Positions 1-9,694 of a stretch of 64,000 nt of DNA are shown here, in pieces. The position numbers and the translations under genes were made by a program. The stretch is from positions 1 through 64,000 of the forward strand of contig NZ_WSFU01000127.1 of NCBI RefSeq assembly GCF_016820635.1, read 5' to 3'. The DNA comes from Anaeromonas gelatinilytica. GTDB lineage: Bacteria > Bacillota > Clostridia > Tissierellales > SIT17. Each line of letters opens with the position of its first letter. Position 1 is the stretch's first letter. The notes beneath the pieces were generated by a model, which was not told where the DNA came from, did not search any database, and worked only from the letters and a program-made list of their open reading frames with translations.

Positions 1-204
1 ATATTTGAAAAGACTTAACTATAAGAAAAATTGGAAATTGATTATTAAGATTTTTTGGGGTAGTGGAAAGTGTAACTATTTTTAGGACCTATCGGTCTAT
101 AGACTTACTATTTTTTCAAATGAATGTAATCAAGTACAGTTTAAGTAAAATTAAATTTTTTACTGGAAATTTGATGCGAAATCTCTGCAAAAAATATGCA
201 ATTC
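1..204. other. Non-coding stretch, no gene recognised
   Basis: AT-rich sequence with no convincing ORF or ribosome-binding site. A short GACC-TATC-GGTC hairpin lies near position 82 but has no T-tract. The 3' end of whatever precedes typA lies outside the window. Confidence 0.4.
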
Positions 205-234
205 TTGTATTAACACACTATTATATGATATCAT
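205..234 (+). promoter_or_regulatory. Candidate sigma-A promoter of typA
   Basis: TTGTAT (205-210), an 18-bp spacer and TATCAT (229-234), ending about 50 bp before the typA start. This is a motif match only. Confidence 0.4.
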
Positions 235-283
235 TATAAAGTTGAACTTTTGAAGAGAAAATTTATAGAGAGAAGGAAATACA

Positions 284-2107
284 TTGAGTAATAAAAAAGA
301 AGATATAAGAAATATAGCAATAATAGCCCATGTAGATCATGGTAAAACAACATTAGTTGATGAATTATTAAAACAAAGTGGTATTTTTAGGACTAATGAA
401 ACAATTAAAGAAAGAGTGATGGATTCTAATGATTTAGAAAGAGAAAGAGGAATTACTATACTCTCTAAAAATACTGCAATTAATTATAGAGGAACAAAAA
501 TTAACATAATAGATACGCCAGGTCATGCTGATTTTGGAGGAGAAGTTGAGAGAGTTTTAAAAATGGTTAGTGGAGTTGTTCTAGTTGTTGATGCTTTTGA
601 AGGACCTATGCCTCAAACAAAATTTGTATTAAAAAAGGCTTTAGAACTTGATTTACCAGTAATTGTGGCAATAAATAAGATTGATAGACCTGAGGCTAGA
701 CCTGAGAAGGTTATTGATGAAGTTTTAGATTTATTTATTGAATTAGATGCTAATGAAGAACAGATTGAATTTCCAGTAGTATTTACTTCTGCAAAAGAAG
801 GTACTTCTTCTTTAGATGTGAATAAACAGGAAGAAAATATGGAAGCATTATTTAAAAGTATAATTGAATGTATTCCAGCTCCAGAAGTTGATTTAGAAGG
901 AGCTCTTCAAGTTCTTATCTCTACAATTGATTATAATGAATATTTGGGACGTATAGGAATAGGAAAAGTTGAAAGAGGAGTTATTAGTACTAATCAAGAA
1001 TCTGTAATAGTTAATAAAGAAGAAAAAGAAAAGAGTAAAAAAATTAAAATTACAAAATTATATGAATTTGAAGGATTAAATAGAAAAGAAGTAAAGGAAG
1101 CACAAGCTGGAAATATTATAGGAATTGCAGGAGTTGAAGATATTAGTATAGGCGATACAATATGTGATATTGACAATCCTGAACCTTTATCTTTTGTTAA
1201 AATATCTGAGCCTACTATATCAATGATGTTTTCAGTAAATAATGGACCATTTGCAGGACGGGAAGGTAAATATGTAACATCAAGACAAATTAGGGAAAGA
1301 TTATTCAGGGAATTGCATACAGACGTTAGTTTAAGGGTAGAAGAGACAGATTCTCCAGATTCATTTATAGTGTCAGGTAGAGGAGAATTACATTTATCAA
1401 TTTTGATAGAAACCATGAGAAGACAAGAATATGAATTTATGGTATCTAAGCCAAAGGTTTTATATAGAATGATTGAAAATAAAAAATATGAACCAATGGA
1501 AAAGGTTACTATAGATGTACCTGAAGAATTTATGGGAGCTGTTATTGAAAAATTAGGTACAAGAAAAGGTGAAATGATAAATATGACACCAAGTGAAGGC
1601 GGATATACTAGATTAGAATTTTCTATTCCTTCTCGTGGTCTTATAGGATATAGATCAGAATTTATGACAGATACAAAAGGAAATGGTATTATGAATTCAA
1701 TTTTTGATGGATATGAGTCATTTAAAGGAGATATACCTACAAGAACTAGAGGATCATTAGTAGCTTCAGAAAATGGTACTTCTGTAACTTATGGAATGTA
1801 TCATGTACAAGATAGAGGTAATTTATTTATTCATCCGGGAACAGAAGTTTATGAAGGCATGATAGTAGGTATGAATGCAAAGACTCAGGATATTGATATA
1901 AATGTGTGTAAGAAAAAACATCTTACAAGTATGCGTGCTTCTGGATCAGAAGAAGCATTAAGATTAGTTCCTCCTATTATATTTAGTTTAGAAGAATCAT
2001 TAGAATTCATTGAAGATGACGAATTGGTTGAGATTACGCCTAAAAATATTAGATTGCGTAAAAGAATATTAGATAAACTTGAGAGAAAAAGAGCAAATAG
2101 AAAATAA
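284..2107 (+). CDS. typA: Ribosome-associated GTPase TypA/BipA
   Basis: Translational GTPase of the EF-G-like superfamily that binds the 70S ribosome and is linked to 50S assembly and stress adaptation. All G motifs are visible: HVDHGKTT near residues 16-23, RGIT at 55-58, DTPGH at 77-81, NKID at 131-134 and SAK near 169-171. The remaining 400 residues hold the beta-barrel, the two EF-G-like domains and the TypA-specific C-terminus with a basic tail. At 607 aa it is full length for the family. The start is TTG at 284 behind AGAAGGAA. It is followed by a small membrane protein gene. Confidence 0.96.
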   Translation: MSNKKEDIRNIAIIAHVDHGKTTLVDELLKQSGIFRTNETIKERVMDSNDLERERGITILSKNTAINYRGTKINIIDTPGHADFGGEVERVLKMVSGVVLVVDAFEGPMPQTKFVLKKALELDLPVIVAINKIDRPEARPEKVIDEVLDLFIELDANEEQIEFPVVFTSAKEGTSSLDVNKQEENMEALFKSIIECIPAPEVDLEGALQVLISTIDYNEYLGRIGIGKVERGVISTNQESVIVNKEEKEKSKKIKITKLYEFEGLNRKEVKEAQAGNIIGIAGVEDISIGDTICDIDNPEPLSFVKISEPTISMMFSVNNGPFAGREGKYVTSRQIRERLFRELHTDVSLRVEETDSPDSFIVSGRGELHLSILIETMRRQEYEFMVSKPKVLYRMIENKKYEPMEKVTIDVPEEFMGAVIEKLGTRKGEMINMTPSEGGYTRLEFSIPSRGLIGYRSEFMTDTKGNGIMNSIFDGYESFKGDIPTRTRGSLVASENGTSVTYGMYHVQDRGNLFIHPGTEVYEGMIVGMNAKTQDIDINVCKKKHLTSMRASGSEEALRLVPPIIFSLEESLEFIEDDELVEITPKNIRLRKRILDKLERKRANRK

Positions 2108-2198
2108 TTAAACCAAATAAATTCATCCATTATATTCATTTGATTTGCAGGAGATTAATTTTTTATATAGAAATATGACATTAGAGAGGATGATTCTT

Positions 2199-2567
2199 TT
2201 GAATAATTTTGGTGTAAAAAATGAGACACAAATTAAGATAATTGGTATTTTTATGATTATATTGAGTATATTTATTTTCTTTTATTTACTTACTCCAAAT
2301 CTTAATGATACTTTAAGTTGGATATTATTAATATATTCTTTTTTGTTGATACCTGGAGGAATTGGTTTATTTAGATTGAAAAAATGGGGAAGAATATTTG
2401 CTTTAATATTAGATACATGTGCTATAATATTTATTGTTTATATGGGTAATCTGTCGATAAGGTTTTCTGGGATAGGTGAGTTAATAAATTTGCTGCTATA
2501 TCTTATAATCCCACTATTGATTTATAGTTTGCTAGTAGATAATAAGATTAAAAAATTATTTAGATAA
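2199..2567 (+). CDS. Small four-helix membrane protein, unknown
   Basis: About 122 aa of almost entirely hydrophobic sequence with four likely membrane helices and short polar loops. No family recognised. The preferred start is TTG 2199, eight bases after GAGAGGA. An upstream in-frame TTG at 2145 would add 18 residues but has no ribosome-binding site before it. The hydrophobicity pattern resembles generic small membrane proteins of the DUF2127/DoxX kind, but I cannot assign one. The stop codon lies inside the following hairpin. Confidence 0.6.
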   Translation: MNNFGVKNETQIKIIGIFMIILSIFIFFYLLTPNLNDTLSWILLIYSFLLIPGGIGLFRLKKWGRIFALILDTCAIIFIVYMGNLSIRFSGIGELINLLLYLIIPLLIYSLLVDNKIKKLFR

Positions 2568-2594
2568 ATCCTCTACATTAGTAGAGGATTTATC
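2563..2594 (+). terminator. Perfect 14-bp hairpin over the stop codon
   Basis: Arms 2563-2576 and 2581-2594 are perfectly complementary around an ATTA loop. The 5' arm contains the stop codon of the small membrane protein gene. There is no T-run after it, so termination strength is uncertain. Confidence 0.55.
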
Positions 2595-2632
2595 TAGTAA
2601 GGATATATTTAAGAATTTAGTGAGAATTATTA

Positions 2633-2641
2633 TGATATAAT
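2633..2641 (+). promoter_or_regulatory. Extended -10 promoter of the MFS gene
   Basis: TGATATAAT (2633-2641) matches the extended -10 pattern TGnTATAAT. No good -35 lies 16-18 bp upstream. It sits 28 bp before the MFS start. Confidence 0.45.
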
Positions 2642-2669
2642 TAAATGATATGATAAGTGAGGTGAGAAA

Positions 2670-3833
2670 ATGAAAGATAAAACAAATAAGATAATTATTA
2701 TTTATTTGTTTATATTAATGATATTATTATCTATGGCAGATAATTTAAGAGGAGTATTTATTCCGGTTTTTAAAAATGAATTTAATGTAGAAGATACATA
2801 TATGGGACTTATGTTAACTGTTAGTTCACTGGGTTATATGATATTTACATTTATTGGTGGAATATTGTGTGATAAAGTTGGTCAAAAGAAGGTATTGATA
2901 TTAGGTATATTATCGTCAATAGTAGCATTAGTAATATTATTATTTTCATATAATTTTATGATTTTATTAATAGGAATGTTTATTATTAATATGGGGGTTT
3001 CACTAATATCAATAGGTATTAATACTTTAATTCCATTGTTAGGTATTACATTTCAAGCTATATTGATGAATATGATACATTCTTTTTATGGTTTTGGAGC
3101 TACAATTACTCAAAGAACTGCTGGTTTTTTATTGTTTAGAGGATTTAGTTGGAGAAATATATATTTATATTTAATAGTTTTATTTTCAATAATATTTATT
3201 GTTTCTTTATTTATTAAAATACCAAAAGGGGAAAAACACAAAAATGATAATAAAATACAATGGAGTTTTATATTAAAAAATAGACTTACATATTTTTATA
3301 TGATAGCATTAGGATTATATGTAGCTGCTGAGATGAGTACAGGTAATTGGTTTATTAATTTTATGCAAAGAAATTATGGTTTTGATGAAAATAATAGTGC
3401 TTTTTATTCTTCATTATTTTTAGGGATTTTTACTTTTGGTAGATTAGCAGGAGGATTTATAGTTGAAAAAATAGGTCATTTTAAAAGTGTTATGATATCT
3501 TTATTTTTTGCTACTTCTATGTATACTTTAGGATTATTATTAGGTGAGAAAGGATTAATTATTGTTTCTATATCTGGAATTTTCTTTTCTATAATATTTC
3601 CTACTTTAATAATTACAATAAGTAAAGTATTTCCTAAAAATAGTTCTTTTGTAACAGGCTTTGTTATTACATCTGCTTCAGGAATAAGTATGATAGTGAA
3701 TTTTTTAATTGGATATTTTAACGATTTGATAGGAGTGAATTATTCATTTTTTATAATACCTATAGCATTGTTAATAAGTACTATATTTAGTATTGTAATA
3801 CTTTTAAATACTAAAGAAGTAAGATTAGATTAG
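2670..3833 (+). CDS. Major facilitator superfamily transporter
   Basis: Secondary transporter of 387 aa with about twelve hydrophobic segments. The MFS loop 2-3 signature GGILCDKVGQKKVL (residues 63-76) is well preserved, and a charged central loop (about 185-195, KGEKHKNDNK) separates the two halves. The N-terminal half resembles sugar or nitrate-type MFS proteins, but the substrate cannot be read from sequence. ATG 2670 follows GAGGTGAG. It appears monocistronic, with its own extended -10 promoter and a hairpin upstream. Confidence 0.85.
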   Translation: MKDKTNKIIIIYLFILMILLSMADNLRGVFIPVFKNEFNVEDTYMGLMLTVSSLGYMIFTFIGGILCDKVGQKKVLILGILSSIVALVILLFSYNFMILLIGMFIINMGVSLISIGINTLIPLLGITFQAILMNMIHSFYGFGATITQRTAGFLLFRGFSWRNIYLYLIVLFSIIFIVSLFIKIPKGEKHKNDNKIQWSFILKNRLTYFYMIALGLYVAAEMSTGNWFINFMQRNYGFDENNSAFYSSLFLGIFTFGRLAGGFIVEKIGHFKSVMISLFFATSMYTLGLLLGEKGLIIVSISGIFFSIIFPTLIITISKVFPKNSSFVTGFVITSASGISMIVNFLIGYFNDLIGVNYSFFIIPIALLISTIFSIVILLNTKEVRLD

Positions 3834-3871
3834 TAAATTAATATTATTTTACTTTTTTGATATACTAATAT

Positions 3872-3898
3872 TTGATTTATAAATAAGAATAATATAAT
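3872..3898 (+). promoter_or_regulatory. Possible sigma-A promoter of yqeG-aroE
   Basis: TTGATT (3872-3877) and TATAAT (3893-3898) with a short 15-bp spacer, 20 bp before the yqeG start. The -10 is good and the -35 spacing is poor. Confidence 0.35.
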
Positions 3899-3918
3899 TA
3901 TTGAATTGAGGTGCAAGT

Positions 3919-4419
3919 ATGAAAAGTTTATTAATTCCAAATTTATATGTGGATTCTATATTTGATATAGATTTACAAAAATTAGTTGATAATGGTATAA
4001 AAGGATTAATAATAGATATAGATAATACATTAGTAGCATGGGATAAAAAAACAGCTCCTGATAGTGTTATAAAATGGTTTGATGAGATAAGAGAAAAAGG
4101 ATTAGATTTATGTTTAGTTTCTAATAACACTGAAGATAGAGTTGTTAAATTTACAGAAAAAATTAAAATCCGTGCATTTCATTCAGCTAAGAAACCTACT
4201 AAAGCTCCTTTTTATAAAGCTATGAAATATTTAAATACTGATAAAAATAATACCGCAATTATAGGAGATCAGATTTTTACTGATGTTTTAGGAGGAAATA
4301 GAATAGGGATATATACAATTCTTGTAGTACCAATTAAAAGCAAGGAGTTTTGGTGGACGACGATAGTAAGAAGATTTGAAAGATTTGTTTTAAGAAAAAT
4401 TAAAAAAGGGGAGAATTAA
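3919..4419 (+). CDS. yqeG: YqeG-family HAD IIIA phosphatase
   Basis: HAD-superfamily hydrolase of the YqeG type, which is conserved in Firmicutes and usually sits beside aroE or yqeH. The HAD motifs are complete: DIDNTL at 33-38 (nucleophile and acid Asp), SNN at 68-70, Lys at 92-95 and GDQIFTD at 116-122. At 166 aa it has the family length. Relatives act on phosphatidylglycerophosphate (PgpP-like/GEP4), so a lipid phosphatase role is possible but not shown here. ATG 3919 follows GAGGTG; aroE starts 1 bp after its stop, so the two are co-transcribed. Confidence 0.9.
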   Translation: MKSLLIPNLYVDSIFDIDLQKLVDNGIKGLIIDIDNTLVAWDKKTAPDSVIKWFDEIREKGLDLCLVSNNTEDRVVKFTEKIKIRAFHSAKKPTKAPFYKAMKYLNTDKNNTAIIGDQIFTDVLGGNRIGIYTILVVPIKSKEFWWTTIVRRFERFVLRKIKKGEN

Positions 4420-4420
4420 C

Positions 4421-5266
4421 TTGAATATTGATTCTGAAACGAGTGTTTTTTGTCTTATAGGCAATCCTGTGTATAAAAGTTTATCTCCAAGTATTCATAA
4501 CATAAGTTTTAAGTACAATAATATTAATTCTACATATTTAACATTTAAAGTTGATGATTTAGATAATGCAATTAAGGGAATGAAAGCATTAAATATTAAA
4601 GGATTTAATGTTACAATGCCTTATAAAGAAAAAATTTTAAAATATATAGATGAAATAGATGAGTTAGCTGAAAAGATAGGAGCTGTAAATACAGTTATAA
4701 ATGATCATGGGAGATTAAAAGGGTTTAATACTGATGGTTTAGGATTTATTAAGAGTTTAGAAGAAAGAAATATTTTTTTAAATAATAAGAAAATATTGAT
4801 AATAGGATCTGGCGGAGCTGGTAGAGGCATTGCTATGACTTTGGCAAGCAAAAATATATATAAACTTTTTTTAATTAATAGGACAAGGTCAAAAGGAGAA
4901 AAATTAGTTAAAGATATAAAAAATAATTATAAAAATATTGATGTTCAATTTATAGATGAGTCACAAATAGAAGATGATTATGACATTGTAATAAATACTA
5001 CATCTATAGGAATGTTTCCGAATGAAACAAATATTCCTATAGATCCTTTGATATTTAATAAAGATACAATAATTTATGATATTATATATAAACCAAGACC
5101 TACATTGTTTTTAAAAAAAGCTAAAAGACAAGGAAAATATATAATTGATGGATTAGATATGTTGATATATCAAGGTCTTTTAAGTGAAGTTATATGGAAA
5201 AATGAAAAAAATGATATTTTTTCTATGAAAAAACAAATAAAAAAAGGATTGTATAATATAAAGTAG
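4421..5266 (+). CDS. aroE: Shikimate dehydrogenase
   Basis: NADP-dependent reduction of 3-dehydroshikimate to shikimate in chorismate synthesis. Substrate-binding SLSPSIHN (20-27), catalytic Lys69 within NVTMPYK, NTDG (103-106), the nucleotide-binding GSGGAG loop (129-134), the NRT motif typical of NADP specificity and the C-terminal DGLDMLIYQG are all present. At 281 aa it is full length. TTG 4421 follows AAGGGGAG. Shikimate kinase (aroK) lies 11 kb downstream, after the pilus cluster, so the two aro genes appear separated by the pil genes. Confidence 0.96.
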   Translation: MNIDSETSVFCLIGNPVYKSLSPSIHNISFKYNNINSTYLTFKVDDLDNAIKGMKALNIKGFNVTMPYKEKILKYIDEIDELAEKIGAVNTVINDHGRLKGFNTDGLGFIKSLEERNIFLNNKKILIIGSGGAGRGIAMTLASKNIYKLFLINRTRSKGEKLVKDIKNNYKNIDVQFIDESQIEDDYDIVINTTSIGMFPNETNIPIDPLIFNKDTIIYDIIYKPRPTLFLKKAKRQGKYIIDGLDMLIYQGLLSEVIWKNEKNDIFSMKKQIKKGLYNIK

Positions 5267-5287
5267 AATTATATAATATAAAGTAGA
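5252..5287 (+). repeat. Two 16-bp direct repeats before pilB
   Basis: TATAATATAAAGTAGA occurs at 5252-5267 and 5272-5287 (period 20). The first copy covers the aroE stop codon. Both carry a TATAAT-like core, so a promoter or operator role for the pil operon is possible. Confidence 0.6.
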
Positions 5288-5311
5288 TATATGGAATAAG
5301 TAGGTGGTAGA

Positions 5312-6991
5312 ATGAATAAATCTGTAAGAAGACTTGAAGATTTACTTTTATCATCACAAAAAATCACTAAAAAACAATTGGATGAAGTTTTAGAAATTCG
5401 AAAAAACTCTGGTGAAAAATTAGAAAAAATATTAGTAGATAATGGGTATGTTACACAATTTGATATTATTAAAATTTTAGAATTTCAGATGGGTATACCA
5501 TATGTAGATTTACAAAAATATTTTATTGATTCAGATATTGTGAATTTAATATCAGAAAATATTGCCAGAAAAAATACTTTAATTCCTATCAAAAAATGTA
5601 ATGGAAAAATTATTGTAGCTATGGAAGATCCATTAAATATTTTGGCTATTGATGATGTAAAAATTTCATCAGGATTAGATGTAGAACCAGTTATTTCTAA
5701 AAAACAAGATATATTAGTAGCTATAGATAAATATTATGGAAAAAAAAGCGCTGAAAGAGCTATTGAAGATTTAATAAGAGAGTATGATATAAAAAATTTG
5801 TCTGAAATGGATAATGATATATTAAATGATATAAATAATGCACCTGCAGTTAGATTAGTTAATTCATTTATTAAACAAGCCATAAATTCTAATGCTAGTG
5901 ATATTCATATTGAACCCTTTGAAGACAGGGTTAGAATTAGATTTAGAATTGATGGAACCTTACAAGAGATAATGAAACCTTCTAAAAATACACACTCAGC
6001 AATAATAACTCGTATTAAAATCATATCTAAAATGAATATAGCAGAAAAAAGATTACCCCAAGATGGAAGAATAGAATTAAATATGGAAGGCCGAGAAGTC
6101 GATCTGAGAATTTCTAGTTTGCCTACGGTATATGGTGAGAAAATAGTAATAAGAATATTAGATAAATCTAATATATTATTATCTAAAAAAGCACTCGGAT
6201 TTAGTGAAGATAATTTATCTAAATTTGATAATTTATTAAAAAAGCCAAATGGAATAATATTGGTTACAGGTCCTACAGGAAGTGGAAAAACTACTACATT
6301 ATACACAGCTTTAAAACAGTTAAATTCTATAGGTAAGAATATTATAACCTTAGAAGATCCAGTAGAATATAGGTTAGATGGAATCAATCAAGTTCAAATC
6401 AATCCTAAATCTAAATTAACGTTTTCATCAGGTCTAAGATCAATATTAAGGCAAGATCCAGATATTATTATGATTGGAGAAATAAGAGATGAAGAGACTG
6501 CTCGTTTAGCTATTAGAGCTGCCATAACGGGTCATCTTGTAATAAGTACAATGCATACTAATGATGCACCTTCTACCATTTCAAGATTAACAGATATGGG
6601 AATAGAACCTTATTTAATAGCTTCAGCAACAATAGGTATAGTGGCTCAAAGATTAGTTAGAAGAATATGTGAAAATTGTAAAAGAGAATATAAAATATCA
6701 AATGAAGAAAAAGAAATGTTGAAAGTATCTAATGATATAAAATTGTATACGGGTAATGGATGTAATAGATGTTATTATACAGGATTTAAGGGTAGAATTG
6801 CAATTCATGAAATATTAGATATAGATAAAAATATTCGAATGTCAATAAATAATAATGAATCTATAGATAAAATAAGATATAAAGCAAAAAAAAATGGTAT
6901 GGGTTCTTTATGGGAGAGTAGTAAGGAATTAGTAATAAAAGGAATAACATCAATAGATGAGTTATTGAAAGTAGTATATACGACGGAGTAG
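5312..6991 (+). CDS. pilB: Type IV pilus assembly ATPase PilB
   Basis: Hexameric ATPase that powers pilus extension from the cytoplasmic face. It has an N-terminal MshEN/GspE_N region (about 1-150), which in some relatives binds cyclic-di-GMP, and a secretion ATPase core with Walker A GPTGSGKTT at 320-328, an Asp box, Walker B (IIMIGEIRD) and a His box (GHLVISTMHT). A four-cysteine zinc motif (CENC ... CNRC, about 452-487) marks it as PilB/GspE and not PilT. At 559 aa it is full length. ATG 5312 follows TAGGTGG. First gene of the pilus operon. Confidence 0.95.
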   Translation: MNKSVRRLEDLLLSSQKITKKQLDEVLEIRKNSGEKLEKILVDNGYVTQFDIIKILEFQMGIPYVDLQKYFIDSDIVNLISENIARKNTLIPIKKCNGKIIVAMEDPLNILAIDDVKISSGLDVEPVISKKQDILVAIDKYYGKKSAERAIEDLIREYDIKNLSEMDNDILNDINNAPAVRLVNSFIKQAINSNASDIHIEPFEDRVRIRFRIDGTLQEIMKPSKNTHSAIITRIKIISKMNIAEKRLPQDGRIELNMEGREVDLRISSLPTVYGEKIVIRILDKSNILLSKKALGFSEDNLSKFDNLLKKPNGIILVTGPTGSGKTTTLYTALKQLNSIGKNIITLEDPVEYRLDGINQVQINPKSKLTFSSGLRSILRQDPDIIMIGEIRDEETARLAIRAAITGHLVISTMHTNDAPSTISRLTDMGIEPYLIASATIGIVAQRLVRRICENCKREYKISNEEKEMLKVSNDIKLYTGNGCNRCYYTGFKGRIAIHEILDIDKNIRMSINNNESIDKIRYKAKKNGMGSLWESSKELVIKGITSIDELLKVVYTTE

Positions 6992-6999
6992 GTGATTTT

Positions 7000-8049
7000 A
7001 TGAATTTAGAAAACTTATTATATAACGCAATAGAAATGAAAGCTTCCGATTTACATATTACTGTAGGATACCCACCAGTATTAAGAATTAATGGTGATAT
7101 TAAAAAAATAGATAAGGAACCTTTAACAGAAGAAAATAATTATAATTTGGTTAAAAAAATATTAGATGAAAATGAATTTAAAATTTTAAATAAGAAAGGA
7201 CAAATAGATAAATCTTATTCTCATAAAGAAATAGGAAGATTTAGAGTTAATGTATATAAACAGAGAGGTACTTATGGTATTGCTATTAGAATAGTATCTC
7301 TAAAAATTCCTACAATTGAGGATTTACGACTACCATCTATAATCAAAGAATTAATAAAAAAGAAAAGTGGATTAGTATTAGTTACTGGGACAACAGGAAG
7401 TGGAAAAACAACTACATTAGCTTCTATGTTGAATGAAATTAATATGACACAAAAAAGTCATATATTAACTTTAGAAGATCCAATAGAGTATTTACATAAA
7501 CATAATAAAAGTATAATTAATCAAAGAGAAATTGGTACAGATACTTGTTCTTTTGTTGACGGATTAAGGTCAGCTTTAAGACAAGATCCAGATGTTATTT
7601 TAGTAGGAGAGATGAGGGATTTAGAAACAATATCAACTGCTCTTGTTGCAGCGGAAACAGGTCATTTAGTATTCTCTAGTTTACATACTGTAGGAGCAGC
7701 TAAGACAATAGATAGAATTATTGATATATTTCCTACTTATCAGCAACAACAAATAAAAGTACAATTGTCTAATGTATTAGAGGGGATTATATCTCAACAA
7801 TTAATTCCTAATAAAGATAATACAAGAAGAGTATTAGCTGTTGAAACTATGATATCAACATCTGCCATTAAAAATTTAATTAGGGAAGGAAAATCTCATC
7901 AAATTCAAACTGCTATAATAACAGGAAAAAAATATGGAATGGAAAGCATGGATAATAATTTACTTGATTTATATAGAAAAAATATTATAAAAAAGGATAC
8001 TTTAGAAAAATATTTAATTAATAATGATATCATTGGAGAATATATTTAA
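7000..8049 (+). CDS. pilT: Twitching-motility ATPase PilT
   Basis: ATPase that drives pilus retraction. N-terminal PAS-like domain (SDLHITVGYPPVLRING), Walker A GTTGSGKTT at 130-138, Asp box, Walker B VILVGEMRD, His box GHLVFSSLHT. It lacks the zinc cysteines of PilB, as expected. At 349 aa it has the usual PilT length. It begins 8 bp after pilB with TAGGTGA before ATG 7000. Its presence implies retractile pili and possibly twitching. Confidence 0.95.
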   Translation: MNLENLLYNAIEMKASDLHITVGYPPVLRINGDIKKIDKEPLTEENNYNLVKKILDENEFKILNKKGQIDKSYSHKEIGRFRVNVYKQRGTYGIAIRIVSLKIPTIEDLRLPSIIKELIKKKSGLVLVTGTTGSGKTTTLASMLNEINMTQKSHILTLEDPIEYLHKHNKSIINQREIGTDTCSFVDGLRSALRQDPDVILVGEMRDLETISTALVAAETGHLVFSSLHTVGAAKTIDRIIDIFPTYQQQQIKVQLSNVLEGIISQQLIPNKDNTRRVLAVETMISTSAIKNLIREGKSHQIQTAIITGKKYGMESMDNNLLDLYRKNIIKKDTLEKYLINNDIIGEYI

Positions 8050-8073
8050 ATATAAATTGAAGGAAGATAAAAC

Positions 8074-9282
8074 ATGCCAAAGTTTAAATATGCTGCTATT
8101 AAAGATGATGGTAAAAAAATAAATGGCACTTATGATGTAAATACTGAAGAAGAAGTTATAGCAATGTTAAGGAGTAATGGATATTATACAATTTCTGTTG
8201 AACTTATAAAAGGAAGTAAAGAAATAAAGAAGTTTTCTTTTAATAAAGTCAGTTCAAAGGATATATCAGTATTTGCAAGACAATTTTATACAATGTTAAA
8301 TGTTGGGATATCGATATTAACAATTTTAGATATATTAAGTAAGCAGACTATAAACAAAAAATTTAAAAAAGTTATAATAGATATTCATGAAAATTTACAA
8401 AAGGGGTTAACCTTTTCAGAATCTGTTTCTAAACATGAAAAAATATTTCCTAAGTTATTTATTAATATGATGGTTGTTGGAGAAAATAGTGGTAATCTAG
8501 ATATAATGATGGAAAAAATGGCTAATCATTATGAGAAAGAAAATAAAATAAATAATAAAATAAAAAATGCAATGATTTATCCAATAATATTATCCATAGT
8601 ATCAATAATTGTTGTGATGTTTTTATTAATTGTTGTAATGCCTACCTTTATAAGTATGTTTGAAAGTAATGGAGCTCCATTACCTATACCAACGAAGATT
8701 TTATTAAAAATAAGTTATATTATAAAAGATTTTGGATATATTTTTTTAGGAGTAATTTTAGTATCAGTTTATCTTTTAAAAAAATATAAAGATACAGATA
8801 AAGGAAGATATACTATTGATAAATTCAAGTTAAAAATTCCCGTTTTAAATAATATATTAAAGATTGTGATGACATCTAGGTTTACTAGGACTTTATCTAT
8901 GCTACAATCCAGCGGCATTTCATTAATTAGCTCTTTAGACTTAATAGAGAATATATTAGGTAATAAGGTAGGAAGTAATTTATTAAGAGAAACCAAAGAA
9001 CAAATAAGAAAGGGAAAGTCTTTAGGAAAAGTTATGGAAGGGACAAGCTTATTTCCGCCAATGTTAACTACAATGATTAAAATTGGAGAAGAATCAGGAG
9101 CTTTAGATGATGTATTAAATAAAACAGCAGATTTTTATGATGAAGAATTAGAATCAGTTATAAGAAAGTTTACATCATTACTTGAGCCAATAATGATAAT
9201 AATAATGGCAATAGTAATAGGAGGAATAGTAATAGCTATGGTACTTCCTATGTTTGATATGATAAATATAATATCTTTCTAG
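8074..9282 (+). CDS. pilC: Type IV pilus inner-membrane platform PilC
   Basis: Polytopic platform protein that couples PilB and PilT to pilin insertion. Two T2SSF repeats are visible (about 70-195 and 270-395), each a cytoplasmic helical bundle ending in membrane helices. FARQFYTMLNVGISIL and the second-repeat FTRTLSMLQSSGISLI are the typical signatures. 402 aa, full length. ATG 8074 follows GAAGGAAG, 24 bp after pilT. Confidence 0.95.
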   Translation: MPKFKYAAIKDDGKKINGTYDVNTEEEVIAMLRSNGYYTISVELIKGSKEIKKFSFNKVSSKDISVFARQFYTMLNVGISILTILDILSKQTINKKFKKVIIDIHENLQKGLTFSESVSKHEKIFPKLFINMMVVGENSGNLDIMMEKMANHYEKENKINNKIKNAMIYPIILSIVSIIVVMFLLIVVMPTFISMFESNGAPLPIPTKILLKISYIIKDFGYIFLGVILVSVYLLKKYKDTDKGRYTIDKFKLKIPVLNNILKIVMTSRFTRTLSMLQSSGISLISSLDLIENILGNKVGSNLLRETKEQIRKGKSLGKVMEGTSLFPPMLTTMIKIGEESGALDDVLNKTADFYDEELESVIRKFTSLLEPIMIIIMAIVIGGIVIAMVLPMFDMINIISF

Positions 9283-9310
9283 AATTAAGGTTTAAATGGG
9301 GTGAAGTTAA

Positions 9311-9694
9311 ATGATAAAGATAATTGGGAAAAGAATTAATAATAATAGGGGTTTTACATTATTTGAGGTTATATTGGTATTAACGATTTTGGGTATTATA
9401 GCAATAATAGCAGTACCAAAGTTTATGAATATACAAGCTGATGCAAAAAGTAAAGCAGATGAAGCTACGGCGGTAAATATTGCAAAAGCAGGAGAGTTAG
9501 CATGTATACAAAATCCAAACGAAATTATTGATATTGATTATCTTGTTGATAATGATTATTTAGATAAAGAACCAAAGGCACAGAAAAAAGATGAAACTGG
9601 ATTTATTATATCAGTTAATTCAGATGGGAAAATAACTGTAAATTATAGTGGAGAAAACGGCTCTCAATTATATCCAATAAATAACAGCAAATGA
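9311..9694 (+). CDS. Major type IV pilin (PilA/ComGC-like)
   Basis: Prepilin with a class III signal: a short basic leader, then NNNRG|FTLFEVILVLT with cleavage predicted between Gly14 and Phe15 and Glu at mature position 5. A 20-residue hydrophobic helix follows, then a short globular domain (about 75 aa) ending GSQLYPINNSK. There are no paired cysteines. At 127 aa, and first among the pilins just before the peptidase gene, it is the best candidate for the main subunit. ATG 9311 follows GGGGTGAAG. Its stop overlaps the pilD start. Confidence 0.88.
   Translation: MIKIIGKRINNNRGFTLFEVILVLTILGIIAIIAVPKFMNIQADAKSKADEATAVNIAKAGELACIQNPNEIIDIDYLVDNDYLDKEPKAQKKDETGFIISVNSDGKITVNYSGENGSQLYPINNSK

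Noticed and set aside
994-1416. Minus-strand ORF opposite typA
   Set aside because: It is the antisense shadow of conserved typA codons, with no ribosome-binding site or family match.
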